DNA of 64,000 nucleotides, from assembly GCF_022344005.1 (NCBI RefSeq), contig NZ_CP092194.1:124001-188000 (forward strand), written 5' to 3'. The DNA is from Deinococcus sp. KNUC1210. GTDB lineage: Bacteria > Deinococcota > Deinococci > Deinococcales > Deinococcaceae. Below, one piece after another: positions 33,382 to 43,675 of this stretch. The position numbers and the translations under genes were made by a program. Under the pieces are notes generated by a model. That model was not told the origin of the DNA, did not search any database, and saw only the letters and a list, made by a program, of their open reading frames with translations. How positions within the stretch are numbered: the first letter of the stretch is position 1; every line of letters starts with the position of its first letter.

Positions 33382-36300
33382 TCACTGGGAATCTCGCTCG
33401 AATTCGTGCAGCGTGAGGGTATAGCGGCGTCCGTCCGGCAATGCGAACTGTCCGGCTATCCCTGTCCCGGCGTGGCTGGACAGCACCTGATAATGTGGCG
33501 GAAGATCGGTGGAAACGCTCAGGTCGCGGCTCTCTCGGGGCGGAACGGCCTCCAGACCGTAGGCTCCTTTCACCCACTGCACGCCGCGAGCGTCATAGAG
33601 CGCCAGCAGGGCGTGTGGAATGGTCGCCTCACTCGTGCCGACATTGACCATCTGCAGATCGACCTGCCCGCCCTGCGCCTGGTGCTTCTGAGGGATTGAC
33701 CAGGCGACCAGATCGCGGTTCAGGTCGCGTCCCGTGACCACGGCCTTGGCAAAGACGTCGAACTGCGCGACCTCGCCCGGATTGATCGGCGCGTCGACCC
33801 CGGCGGTCACACCGTCATAGACCACCGCGAACGGCGTGCGTTCACCGGGCAGCAGCTTGTGAATCATCAGGTCGCGGGCGTTGTTGCGCGTCATCTCGCT
33901 GCCGTCGGCGCGGCGCAGGACCCCGGTCACGGTCACGTCGGCGGGCCGGGCATCGAGATTCTGAAGTTCGCCCACGATCACCAGCCGGACCCTGCTGGGG
34001 CCGATGAACACCGGGTCGAGGTCGTACTGCACCAGCCGCGCCGACAGCACTTTCAGCCGGGGCCTGTCCAGCACGTCTCCGGCTTCCGAGGTTGCCACGG
34101 TCAGGCGGCGGGGAGCGCGGTAATACTGCACGCCTGCCTGACCGGTAAAGCGCTGCTGGGGTCGGATTTTCAGTCGAGGACGCGCCACGATGCGCCAGCC
34201 CTGTGGCGTGCGGATCAGGTCCTGATGGACGGTTTCCTCGAAATCGGTCAGCGAAGTAAACCAGCGCAGATGGACGCTAGCACTGGCGCTCGACCCGGTG
34301 GTGTTCGGATCGCCCCGGATGCTGATGTGCTGCACCGTCATGGCGTCCAGTTTGGCGTAGCCGGTTCGCACGCCGCCTTCCACCGACAGATCGAGCAGCC
34401 AGCGCTCTTCATCCAGCCCGTCCAGCGGCGCAATCTGACCATAGGCGTCGTGAAAGCGCTTGAAGTCCACGTTGTCCCAGTAGGCCAGCAGCGTGGCCTG
34501 AGGCGTGCTCTGTGGATGCGTCAGTTTCCAGCCCAGCAGCCCGACAGGTCCCAGCAGGATCAAGGCCAGCAGCGACGACAGCGCCAGTCTGATCGCCAGC
34601 GGCAGGCGGTTGAGATTCAGGGTGCGTTCCAGGGGCCGCACGAAGCGCCGCCAGGGTTGCCAGCCGCTCGGCGCTTCCGGCGGCAGGGCGTCCTCGCGCA
34701 GCCAGCGGGCCGGGAAGGCGAGTGCGCCGCGCCGCTGCCACGGCAACACGGGCAGGCGCCACTGCGGCAGCAGCAGGCTCAGGAACGCTGCCACGAACGC
34801 GGCGAGCGGCAGCGTGCCCCACATCAGGCGCTGCCAGACCGGAAGTTCCTTGCGGGGCAGGCGTTCCGGCAGCGGGGGAATATCCTCGCGCTCCCAGATC
34901 ATCACGCCGTTTTCCAGCGTGCCCAGGCGGTGCCACCCGGCAAAATACAGGGCCGGATCATAGAAGGCGTCGTTGCTGTAGATGAATTTCAGATTGTACT
35001 TCTCGGGCATGGTGATGAACTGCGTCAGACTGCCGATGCCCGGCACGCCCGTGTATTTGGCTCCTTCCAGCCGCTCGATGGGCGTGGTGGTCAGCTCGGG
35101 CAGGCGGCGGGCGCTGTGGTAGTTGCCGTCCGGTGTGGAAGCGCGGGTATTGGCCGACAGCCACGCCATCTGGTCACCGAATCCCAGCGTCAGGTACCGG
35201 TATCGCCAGTGCTCGTCTTTTTCGATAAAGGTCAGGATCGGCCCGATGTCGATGGTGTTCGGCTGAAATTTGCGGTAGGTCGTCAGGGTGCTGATGGCGA
35301 TGCTGACGCCGCAGGCCAGCGCCAGTGTGCCCAGCAGCAGCAGCAGCCGGACGCGCCGCCCGAAATTGGCATCCAGAAAGGCCGAGAGCCGCCCGTGAAC
35401 GGCACTTTCCAGCGCCAGCCCCACGAAGGGCAGAATCAGGATGGTGGCCCAGAAGGTGAACCGGTCGAGCGTCAGGATGTCGAAAGCGCCGCGCAGCAGC
35501 AGCTTGGGTATGGGCGTGGTACCCCCGGTACCCAGCACGAACAGCAGCCCCAGGCTGGCAGCGATGGGCCATCTCCAGCTCGAAAAGCCCTTGTAGAGCG
35601 CGTATGGAAAATACACGAGCGTGCTGGCCCAGGGAATGATCCAGAACATCAGGCCGAAATTGGGATGCGTGATGAAATTTTCGCGGCTGCCGTGCGGAAT
35701 AGACACCTGCGTGATGGGGTCGGCCTTGCTCCAGAGCCAGTAGGGAAGCACCACGATGACCAGCGAGCAGACCGCCAGAAAGGCGAACAACCCGCCCCGG
35801 TACAGGCGCGGCAGAATGCGGTAGATGCGGCGCTGGACGCGGGCGAGCAGGCTGGTTCCGTTGCCTTCACCCGGACGGGGCAGGCGGGCGGCGGCCAGCA
35901 CCAGCGTGCCGATGGTGGGGGCCATAAAAACACGCTGCCGAACAGGGTGGTGACGTGGTGTCCGGCGGTGGTGGCACTGACCCAGAGCGCCCCCTTCAGC
36001 AGATCGCTGTGATTTCCGGTCTTCACATAGGCCCAGCCGAAGGGAATGGCGTTCAGCAGAAAGCCCAGTGAAAGCGTGGTGGGCAGCTGCCCGAACACCT
36101 GCACCGTCTCGCTGATGGAACTGGACAGCGCCAGCGCGATACAGGCGTATCCGGCGGCGCGGGCCGGAACCATCAGGCTGGAAAAACGGTACAGGCCGAC
36201 AGTGAGGTTGAGCAGTGCGAACAGCTGCACCCACGCGAAGGCCGGCTTGAGGCCCACCAGCTTGCTGACCAGCGCGATCAGGTAATGCGACAGCGGCGGG

Positions 36301-36575
36301 TACGACACCAGCGAAAACCCGGTGTACCAGCGCGGCTCCCAGGGATCGAACCAGTTCTGGGCGTAGTGCGCGGCAAAGAAGATGTGAATCAGGGCGTCGT
36401 AGGTGTGAACGAACTGCTGATTGAACAGCAGCACGCCGTGATAGAGCGTGATCAGCACCATCGCGGCCCCCAGCAGCAGCAGGCCGGTTCGCTGCTGCGC
36501 GGCAAGCTGCTGGGCCAGAGCGTCCACCACCAGAGCAGTGCTCGCCCCGCCGCTCTGGGTGACCTTGCTGCTCAT
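33382..36575 (-). pseudogene. Large multi-spanning GT-C-like membrane protein (PTPS-related domain), one frameshift
   Basis: Restored protein of about 1064 residues. The N-terminal half is polytopic and resembles the 6-pyruvoyl-tetrahydropterin-synthase-related membrane domain, a GT-C-like group: first luminal loop VHTYDALIHIFFAAHYAQNW then EPRWYTGFSLVSYPPLSHYL. The C-terminal half (about 640-1064) is soluble and beta-rich, ending with a domain rich in DLMIHKLLPGERTPFAVV-type strands. The frame breaks in the A5 run at 35926-35930; one more A gives SVFFMAPTIGTL and joins the halves. It is probably a lipid-linked sugar transferase for the polymer. Start 36575 is chosen; an upstream GTG at 36617 is possible. 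Confidence 0.68.
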
Positions 36576-36664
36576 GCGGACGGCATGAAGCTGGCGGCCT
36601 CGACCCGCGTGCGGCACCGGACTACGAACGGCCCGGAAGCACAGCCGAGGCCGGGGCTGACAGC

Positions 36665-37012
36665 TCAGGCACGGCGCTGACGGGCGGCCTCAAGCGTCGG
36701 AACAATGGGGATCACCTGATTGAGCAGCGTCAGTTCCAGCAGCTGATTGACAGCGGCGCTCGGCGCGATCAGGAACAGGTCACCGCCCGCTTTCCTGGCA
36801 GTCTTCAGCCCCGACACCAGCGCCGACAGGCCGGAGGAATCCATAAATTCCAGCTCATCCATCGACATCAGGATATATTTTGCTCCCTCGCCTGCGCCCT
36901 CTTCGCCCACGTCCTGCAAAAGCTGTTTCAGTTCCTGAGTATTTTCCAGGGCCAGGCGACCAGTCACGGTGATGTGTACGGTGGTGCTGTCCAGTCGGCT
37001 GCTTGAAATCAT
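36665..37012 (-). CDS. STAS-domain anti-sigma factor antagonist
   Basis: 115 residues, SpoIIAA/RsbV-like. The phosphorylatable Ser lies in LEFMDSSGLSALVSGLK (about residue 57). Such proteins release a target from the anti-sigma kinase when dephosphorylated. ATGA overlap with the anti-sigma kinase gene upstream and GGAGA site before 37012. With the SpoIIE phosphatase and a second STAS protein it makes a complete partner switch within the polysaccharide operon. Confidence 0.92.
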   Translation of the reverse strand: MISSSRLDSTTVHITVTGRLALENTQELKQLLQDVGEEGAGEGAKYILMSMDELEFMDSSGLSALVSGLKTARKAGGDLFLIAPSAAVNQLLELTLLNQVIPIVPTLEAARQRRA

Positions 37013-37416
37013 AGAGAGTCTCCTATCGCATAATAAAGGTCGAGGCTGTTCCAGTGGTCGCGCCGCCGGTACTGCAGGTGGCCGGTACTGCGGCGAACGA
37101 TCAGCAGGCCATAGCCGCCCTCGCGCAGCTCCCCGGCGGGCAGCAGAGAAACCAGCGTCGGGTCGAAGGGTGCGCCGTCGTCCTCGAAGGTCAGCAGGTA
37201 GCCGCCTTCCTGCTCGGCAACCTGAATGCTCAGGTGCGCTGCGCCGCCGTGCCGGATGGCGTTGGCCGCCAGTTCGGTCACGGCCACTTCCGGCAGACCC
37301 GGACGCGGCAGGCGCTGGCAGGCGTCTTTGACGAAGGTGCCGAGCACGGCCAGTTGCGAGGTGTCAGCGTTCAGCTCAAGGCGCTCGGGCGGATTCTGAA
37401 ACAGTTGGCTTGGCAT
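37009..37416 (-). CDS. Anti-sigma factor serine kinase (HATPase, RsbW/SpoIIAB-like)
   Basis: 135 residues: GHKL ATPase fold with N-box VTELAANAIRHGG (about residues 45-57), FEDDGAPFDP and G2-type EGGYGLLIVRR. It phosphorylates STAS antagonists and can hold a sigma factor or another partner. I chose the ATG at 37416 with an AGGTGA site; a GTG at 37428 overlapping the phosphatase stop is an alternative. No sigma factor gene lies nearby, so the target may be a polymer synthesis protein or a distant sigma factor. Confidence 0.88.
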   Translation of the reverse strand: MPSQLFQNPPERLELNADTSQLAVLGTFVKDACQRLPRPGLPEVAVTELAANAIRHGGAAHLSIQVAEQEGGYLLTFEDDGAPFDPTLVSLLPAGELREGGYGLLIVRRSTGHLQYRRRDHWNSLDLYYAIGDSL

Positions 37417-37424
37417 GGATGGGT

Positions 37425-38645
37425 TCACCTGGGAAAACGAGGAGACGGGTGCGCCAACGAAGCGGACGGAACGGCGGGCCTGTGCAGGGGTTCTGGCCGG
37501 TACTGTACCAGCACCACCGTCAGGTCGTCCTGAATCTCCCACGTCTGAAGCGCCTGAGACAGCAGTTCCAGGCCATGATCCGGGCTGGCCGCGCCCATGA
37601 GCGTCTGCTCGACGCCCTGCACCTCGAACAGTTCCAGCGTTCCGCCGGGGCCGGTGCGCTGGGCCTCGCTCACGCCGTCCGAGTACAGACACAGCAGATC
37701 GCCCGGAGCCAGCCGCCCCAGGGTCATCGGGTACTGCGGCAGGGCGAAGGTGCCCAGCGGGGGCGCGGTGGCCTTCAGCAGTTCGGTGCTGCCGTCGGCG
37801 CGGCGGATCAGCAGCGGCGGATGGCCCATATTCAGATACCGGAAGCTGCCGTCGTCCTGAACGTGGATGACGGCCAGCGTGGCAAGCATCTCGGCGGCTT
37901 CCAGCTGTGCATGAACAGCAACCGCGATGGCGGCTCCCACGTCTTCCTGAAGCACCGCGAGCCGCAGACTGCTGACGAACATCCCGGTAAACAGCGCGGC
38001 TCCGATGCCCTTGCCGCTCACGTCGCCCACCATGATCCAGTTTCCCAGCGCGAACTGAAAATCGCCGCCCACCTGCGCGGCGGGTTGCGAGAGGACCGCC
38101 ACTTCGTAGTGCGCCGGGGCAGGCAGCCGCTCTGATACCAGATTTCGCCAGATTCGGGTGGCCAGCTGTCGGTCGTGTTCCTCCAGTTCCTGCTGAAGCT
38201 GTTGCTGGCGCGTGCGCAAGGCGCTCAGGGTCGAGGCGATCAGTGCGGCCAGATTTTCGGCCAGGCGTGCGTCTCCGGCGCTGAAGGCTCCGGCTTTGTC
38301 CCAGAAGGCCAGCCAGCCTCCTTCCAGGGCGTCTGTGCCGAAAGGCACACCCAGAAACGCGGCCGGGGCGCAGTCGCTGGACACGGCCACCTCGAAGGCA
38401 CGGAAGCTGGGCCTCTGCTGGGCCGCCAGCCAGTCCGGCACCTCTCCGACCCAGGTTCCGGCGACATGCATGGCGCTGCCGCCCGCCTCCATCAGCGCCT
38501 GGGCGTCGTGCAGCAGCGAGAGCAGATCGGGCAGTCCCGTGGCGTTGACCGCACGGTTCACGGCGTGCTGCAAAAAAACCAGCTGGTCGTAGCTGTCTGC
38601 CAGGGCGGCCACCGTGGATTCCAGCGCCTGAAGGGTGTCGTTCAT
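37425..38645 (-). CDS. SpoIIE/PP2C-family serine phosphatase with N-terminal GAF-like domain
   Basis: 406 residues. N-terminal GAF-like sensor (about 10-165), coiled link, then SpoIIE catalytic domain with metal-binding Asp residues in VGGDFQFALGN, MVGDVSGKGIGAALFTG, LCLYSDGVSEAQR and DDLTVVLVQYRP. It dephosphorylates the STAS proteins encoded on either side, so the GAF input sets the switch. ATGA overlap with the upstream STAS gene. Confidence 0.93.
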   Translation of the reverse strand: MNDTLQALESTVAALADSYDQLVFLQHAVNRAVNATGLPDLLSLLHDAQALMEAGGSAMHVAGTWVGEVPDWLAAQQRPSFRAFEVAVSSDCAPAAFLGVPFGTDALEGGWLAFWDKAGAFSAGDARLAENLAALIASTLSALRTRQQQLQQELEEHDRQLATRIWRNLVSERLPAPAHYEVAVLSQPAAQVGGDFQFALGNWIMVGDVSGKGIGAALFTGMFVSSLRLAVLQEDVGAAIAVAVHAQLEAAEMLATLAVIHVQDDGSFRYLNMGHPPLLIRRADGSTELLKATAPPLGTFALPQYPMTLGRLAPGDLLCLYSDGVSEAQRTGPGGTLELFEVQGVEQTLMGAASPDHGLELLSQALQTWEIQDDLTVVLVQYRPEPLHRPAVPSASLAHPSPRFPR

Positions 38646-38983
38646 GACCGGTCGGACACTGACCGCCCGGAGCCCGGAGCGAGGACCGGAGCCGCTCCTG
38701 TCGGCAGGATCGTATCCAGTCCGGTCAGTTCCAGAATCAGGCGCACGGCGTCCTGAATCCCGCTGATCTCGAATCCCACGCCGGCTTCACGCGCTTTCTT
38801 GTACAGGCTGACGAGCGCGGCCAGTCCGGAGGAATCGATGAACGTCACGCCCGAGAAATCGAGGTGCAGCGGCTCCCGAACCGGTTCGAGTTCGCTTTTC
38901 AGCCTGGGCACCTGATGCGCGTCGAAACGACCTTCCAGGCGGCAGACGAGCAGGTGGTCACGCTGGGTTTTGACGATATTCAT
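38642..38983 (-). CDS. STAS-domain anti-sigma factor antagonist
   Basis: 113 residues with Ser in VTFIDSSGLAALVSLYK (about residue 56). Paralogue of the STAS protein at 36665-37012. Its first 26 bp overlap the end of the glycosyltransferase gene, so it is tied to the polysaccharide genes at the translational level. Two STAS inputs with one phosphatase and one kinase suggest two targets or a two-stage switch. Confidence 0.92.
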   Translation of the reverse strand: MNIVKTQRDHLLVCRLEGRFDAHQVPRLKSELEPVREPLHLDFSGVTFIDSSGLAALVSLYKKAREAGVGFEISGIQDAVRLILELTGLDTILPTGAAPVLAPGSGRSVSDRS

Positions 38984-40136
38984 GCGGCTCCTTCAGTGAA
39001 TGCAGACGCTGGAAATGCAGCAGGTACCAGTCGGCGATGTCGGAGAGCGGCAGGCCACTGGCAGCCAGATAATTGGCGAGGCCCAGTTCGCGGGCGTCTT
39101 CCGGACGCTCGATCACCCGCCACAGCGCGGCGGCGAGGCTGGCAGCGTCGTCCGGTTCGAAGTATTCGGCGCGGTAGCCCTCCTGCTCGATCAGGTCGGC
39201 CAGATCCCCGATGCGCGGCATGACGGCGGCGCGGGCGTATTCTCCGGCCTGATGCAGCACGCCGCTCGATCCGGTGGTGCTGTTGTACGGAAAGGCGACC
39301 GCTGAACACTCGGCAAAAATGCGCGGCACGTCCTCTTCGGAGACGTAGCCGGTATAGGTCACGTTGGGCACGCTGCTGTACCGCTGGCGCATTTCTTCCA
39401 GATAGCCTTTGGCGTTGGGCGAGTCGCTGCCCGCGATGACCAGCCGCACCTGCGGATCAAGCTCCAGCAGCAGCTTGTGCGCCTCGATCAGCACCTCGAC
39501 GCGCTTGTAGGTACCGAATTTGCCGAAGGTCATCACGGTTCGTGTGGCGGGCAGCGGCACGGGCGGCTCGGGTTCCTGAAATGCGCCGTGCGGGGCCAGA
39601 AAGACGTTTCTGGCGTGGTACTTCTCGCGCAGGGTTTCCACGTAGCGCGGCATGGTCAGCGCCACCAGATTGCTGCCCAGCAGCACCCGTGTGAAGACGC
39701 CTCCGGCCAGCCGGGTCACGGTGTTGACGAGTCTGTTCGAGCCGAATCCGGCCTTTTCCAGGTCCACCGTTTCGAAGATGTTGTGCAGCAGCGTAATGGT
39801 CGGAACGCCGCGCAGCCGCGACAGTACCGGGGCCAGCAGACCCAGCGCGGCGGCGGCTTTGCGGTCTCCGAACGAGGCGAACTGCAGGTTGAAGAGCACC
39901 GCGTCGGGCTTGGCCTCGCGCAGCGCCCGCTGGAGGTGCAGGGTGTTGCGCGGATCATTGAAGCGCCAGACCCGCTTGACATGCGCCGGGTCGTTCGAAG
40001 GCGTGGGCAGCACGTCGGCCAGGATGGTAAGCCGGGTGATCTCCGGTTTGCTTTCAAGCACGCGGGCCAGATGAAAGCCGTATTCGTTCAGGGTGCCCTG
40101 GCTGGGCGGGTACGCGGTCACGAGGACGAGATGCAT
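38958..40136 (-). CDS. Glycosyltransferase family 4
   Basis: 392-residue GT-B fold transferase. N-terminal Rossmann start LVTAYPPSQGTLNEYGFHLAR; C-terminal donor domain with GKFGTYKRVEVLIEAHKLL, VRLVIAGSDS, VTYTGYVSEEDVPRIF and the E-x7-E-like end GSSGVLHQAGEYARAA. It adds a sugar from a nucleotide donor to the growing lipid-linked repeat at the cytoplasmic face. One-base overlap with the GT2 gene. Confidence 0.9.
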   Translation of the reverse strand: MHLVLVTAYPPSQGTLNEYGFHLARVLESKPEITRLTILADVLPTPSNDPAHVKRVWRFNDPRNTLHLQRALREAKPDAVLFNLQFASFGDRKAAAALGLLAPVLSRLRGVPTITLLHNIFETVDLEKAGFGSNRLVNTVTRLAGGVFTRVLLGSNLVALTMPRYVETLREKYHARNVFLAPHGAFQEPEPPVPLPATRTVMTFGKFGTYKRVEVLIEAHKLLLELDPQVRLVIAGSDSPNAKGYLEEMRQRYSSVPNVTYTGYVSEEDVPRIFAECSAVAFPYNSTTGSSGVLHQAGEYARAAVMPRIGDLADLIEQEGYRAEYFEPDDAASLAAALWRVIERPEDARELGLANYLAASGLPLSDIADWYLLHFQRLHSLKEPHEYRQNPA

Positions 40137-40924
40137 CAGGCCTCCCTGGTGTAGACGCTGGCGGCGTCACGGTTGTAGGCGCCGCGCTGGTCAAGGCGGC
40201 GCACGGCGAAGATGTCGCGCAGGAACCGCGCCGAGTCGCGCACGGAACTGACCTTGCTGCCCGGCGCGTCGAACCAGCGCACCGGCACCTCGACCACGCT
40301 CAGGCCCAGCTTGTGAGCCAGATACAGCAGTTCCAGGTCGAACGAGAACCCCTGCATCTGCTGACGCGAGAAGAGCTCCTTCACGGCGCGTGCCCCGAAC
40401 AGTTTGAAGCCGCACTGGGTATCCTGAACCGTGACGCCGCTGAGGACGCGGGTGCTGAGTTGCAGCCCGCTGGAGAGCAGTTTGCGGAGCATGTTCTTGT
40501 TTTCCACACTGGCTCCGGCGGCGGCCCGCGATCCGACGGCGACATCGAAGCCCGCATCGAGTTTGGCGAGCAGGCGCGGCAGTTCCTCGATGGGCGTGCT
40601 GTTGTCGGCGTCGGCAAACAGCACCCTGGGCGCACGTGCCGCCGTCACACCACGCCAGACCGCGCCCCCTTTGCCGGTGTTCTGGTGCCGGATCACCCGC
40701 AGGTTCTCCCAGCCCAGGTGCTCGACCAGATCGGCGGTCCCGTCGCGGCTGCCGTCGTCCGACACGATCAGTTCCCAGGAAATCCCCATGCCCGCGACAG
40801 CCACCGCGATGGCCCCCAGCGTGGGCAGAATCCGCTCGGATTCGTTGTAGGTCGGAATGACGATGGAGAGCTCGACGGTGGGGGCGGGTGTCTGTCGCCA
40901 GATCTGAAAGTCAGTGTAGGACAT
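40136..40924 (-). CDS. Glycosyltransferase family 2 (dolichyl-phosphate glucosyltransferase-like)
   Basis: 262-residue GT-A transferase: VELSIVIPTYNESERILPTL, SDDGSRDGT, DxD as FADADNSTPIEEL, and VQDTQCGFKLFGARAVKEL characteristic of the polyprenyl-phosphate sugar synthase group. It probably loads a sugar on a lipid carrier or starts the polymer. No membrane helix. Overlaps the flippase gene by 14 bp. Confidence 0.9.
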   Translation of the reverse strand: MSYTDFQIWRQTPAPTVELSIVIPTYNESERILPTLGAIAVAVAGMGISWELIVSDDGSRDGTADLVEHLGWENLRVIRHQNTGKGGAVWRGVTAARAPRVLFADADNSTPIEELPRLLAKLDAGFDVAVGSRAAAGASVENKNMLRKLLSSGLQLSTRVLSGVTVQDTQCGFKLFGARAVKELFSRQQMQGFSFDLELLYLAHKLGLSVVEVPVRWFDAPGSKVSSVRDSARFLRDIFAVRRLDQRGAYNRDAASVYTREA

Positions 40925-42125
40925 AGGATTCCTCCGGGGAGACGGGCTGTGGCGTGCGGAGCATGAGCAGGCTGATGAGCAGCAGCAGACTCTGACCGAT
41001 CAGCTGATCGAGCAAAATCGCCTGGACGGTGGCGTGGTGAAGGAGCATCAGCGTGACCTGAAGGGCCGCGATCACCGCGATCAGGTACGCGTTGCGGCTG
41101 CGGTCGAGGGCCAGCGAGTGATTGATGACGGCGTTCGAAAGCGCGTAGAGCGTGGTGATCAGGGCATACGGCGCCAGGATGTACGCGCCCGGCAGATAGG
41201 CCGCTCCGAACAGCAGATTGACGATCAGAGTGGGCGCGAGGGCGCAGACCAACGTGACGCCGCCGCTGACAGCACCCGTCAGACCCAGTGAGAGCCACAG
41301 CAGCTGCCCGGCATGCCCCGATCTGCGGGCCGCGACCAGCGGAAAAAGAGCGGTGCTGACAGCCCATGCGCCGTAGAACACCACCCGTCCGATGATCGAA
41401 ACGGCGGCGTACAGACCCGCTTCCCGGCTGGGTAGAAAGGCGCGGACCAGCAGCACGTCACTGTTCATGATCAGAGCCTGTGCCGCCAGATTGGCGAAGG
41501 CTGGACGTGCAAACTTCAGGGCCGTGAGGCGCTCTGCGGGCGTGACGGGGCGGGCTGCATCCGTGCGGCGCAGATGCAGCGCGGTGAGTGGGAAGGCTGC
41601 CAGCGTTGCCAGCACGGCTCCGGCTGCGCCGGGCGTCAGCAGCAGAGCCAGTGGCGTCAGCACGATCTTGCCCAGATGTTCGATCACCAGATTCGTGCCG
41701 AACGGCAGAAAGCGGGCCTCTCCCTGGGCCTCTCCGCGCAGCACACCGGTCAGCCCGAACAGCGGCATCAGCACCGCCAGACCGATCAGCCAGGGCGCTG
41801 GCAGCATCAGCACCCTGGACAGTGGGACGGCGAGCAGCAGCAGCAGCAGACCCAGTGCGGTGCCGCTTTTCCAGGCCAGGGGAACGAGCAGTCCCCGCAC
41901 GCTGCTGCCAGTCGCAGCAAAGCGGGCCGCCACCTGTTGCAGTGTCAGGGGCCAGAGGCTCAGGATCAGGAAGAGCGCCACGAATGAGGCGTAAGCCCCG
42001 TAAGCGGCTGGCCCCAGGGTGCGCCCCAGGATCAGGGCGTAGCCGTAGTTCAGGACATTCACGAGCATGACGGCCAGCAGCAGGATGCCACTTCCCCCCA
42101 GCGCACGCTTCGCGACAGAATTCAT
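40911..42125 (-). CDS. Polysaccharide flippase (Wzx/MOP superfamily)
   Basis: 404-residue polytopic protein with about 12 helices; the first are GSGILLLAVMLVNVLNYGYA and AYASFVALFLILSL. The MOP pattern of two six-helix bundles fits Wzx-like lipid-linked oligosaccharide flippases. First gene of the leftward polysaccharide operon; AGGA site before the ATG at 42125. Its upstream gap is only 135 bp before the insertion sequence, so the IS may influence its expression. Confidence 0.88.
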   Translation of the reverse strand: MNSVAKRALGGSGILLLAVMLVNVLNYGYALILGRTLGPAAYGAYASFVALFLILSLWPLTLQQVAARFAATGSSVRGLLVPLAWKSGTALGLLLLLLAVPLSRVLMLPAPWLIGLAVLMPLFGLTGVLRGEAQGEARFLPFGTNLVIEHLGKIVLTPLALLLTPGAAGAVLATLAAFPLTALHLRRTDAARPVTPAERLTALKFARPAFANLAAQALIMNSDVLLVRAFLPSREAGLYAAVSIIGRVVFYGAWAVSTALFPLVAARRSGHAGQLLWLSLGLTGAVSGGVTLVCALAPTLIVNLLFGAAYLPGAYILAPYALITTLYALSNAVINHSLALDRSRNAYLIAVIAALQVTLMLLHHATVQAILLDQLIGQSLLLLISLLMLRTPQPVSPEESYVLH

Positions 42126-42260
42126 GATGTCATCCTAAAGATGAAGGTCTTACAAAATATCCACACTTCGGGTATGTGATCTGGAAGGTGCTGTCAATCA
42201 CACCCTGCCGCGAGAACGTCGATTCTCCCCGCGCAGTTTCTACACGAAGAGAGGCTTTGC

Positions 42261-42280
42261 CTTAGCTCGACTTTGGCCAT
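42261..42280 (+). repeat. Left terminal inverted repeat of the IS
   Basis: CTTAGCTCGACTTTGGCCAT, the exact reverse complement of the right end. Confidence 0.9.
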
Positions 42281-42323
42281 TGACAGGGGGCGCATCTGGC
42301 TGCGCCCCCTGTCAGACTTGAGC

Positions 42324-43666
42324 ATGACACTGCTTCCGAAGTGGTTCGCTGGGGTCCTAAACGGATTTGCCCCACTGTTTTCGGCACGAATCTGGCCGCA
42401 GGCCCAATTGCTGGTGGTCGGGGCACTCTTGTTTCCTGGAAAAAGGACCGTGACGGCTGCCTTGCGCGTCCTTGGATTGGCAGACGACTCAAGGTTCGGC
42501 AAATACCACCGCCCCTTGAATCGGGCGCACTGGTCGAGTTTTCAGGGCAGTCGGGTGCTCCTCAGTCTGCTCTTGACCGCCTTTGTCCCCTCTGGTCCAT
42601 TGATTCTTGGTTTGGATGACACCATAGAACGCCGCACTGAGCGAAGATCAGCGCCAAAGGGATCTACCGTGACCCGGTCAGATCCAGTCACGGACACTTT
42701 GTGAAAGCCAGCGGGCTCCGCTGGCTGAGCCTGATGCTCCTGACGCCCATTCCCTGGGCCAGTCGCATCTGGGTGTGTCCATTCCTGACGGCACTGGTGC
42801 CGTCACAGCTGTACAACGAAGAACGTGGCCACCAGCATCAATCACTGACGGACTGGGCTCGGCAGATGCTCCGCGTCGTACAGCGCTGGTGTCCTGGACG
42901 GCCACTGATCGTGGTGGCGGACAGCACCTACGCCAGTATTGCCTGGCTCCATGACCTCCAGCAGGGCCATCCAATCACGGTCATCACCCGGCTTCGCCTC
43001 GATGCTGCGCTCTACGACCCAGCCCCAGAACGACAGGTCGGCCAGCTGGGCCGACCCCGACTGAAAGGCGATCGTCTGCCGACCCTGGCATCCCTGATGC
43101 ACGATCCAAAGACGTGCTGGGAGCGTGTTCACTTGAAGCGTTGGTACGGTGAGACCCACCGGGAGGTCGAGATCGTTTCTCAGAACTGCGGTCTGGTATC
43201 ACAACGGCCTCCCACCCCTTCCGGTGCGCTGGGTCCTCGTCCGTGACCCCAGCTGTCGATTCTCCACCCAAGCCCTGCTCTGCACGGACCTCCTGCAGAC
43301 TCCGATGCAGATCCTGGAGTTCTTTGTGCAGCGGTGGCAGCTTGAAGTCACCGTTGAAGAGGTCCGAGCACACCTGGGCGTGGAAACGCAGCGGCAGTGG
43401 ACCGATCTCGCCATCGCCCGAACAACCCCAGCGTTGCTGGGGTTGTTCTCCTCGTGACCCTGATGGCCCACGAGCGCTGGCAACACCATGAACCTTGGGT
43501 TCGTCGTGCCGCTTGGTACGACAAGACCCTGCCAACGTTCGTCGATGCGCTCGCCGAGGTATGGAAGGTACCGACTTTCCGCACATCCGCGCCAGGTAGT
43601 GAAATGGTTCAAGTCCCACTTGAGTTCATTGAGCGCCTCGCAGACGCACTCTGCTACGCTGGTTGA
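42324..43666 (+). pseudogene. DDE transposase, IS701-like, three frameshifts
   Basis: Begins MTLLPKWFAGVLNGF. The catalytic triad is spread over the broken frames: first Asp in LGLDDTIERR, second Asp in VVADSTYASIAWL, Glu in QRWQLEVTVEEVRAHLG. Breaks lie near 42645 (one base missing before KISAKGIYRDPV), 43182 (one extra base, SQ-TAVWYH) and 43455 (one base missing, LFS-LVTLMAHERW). None of them is in a long homopolymer, unlike the breaks in host genes, so true decay is plausible. Inactive as it stands. Confidence 0.82.
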
Positions 43667-43675
43667 CGCTATCCG

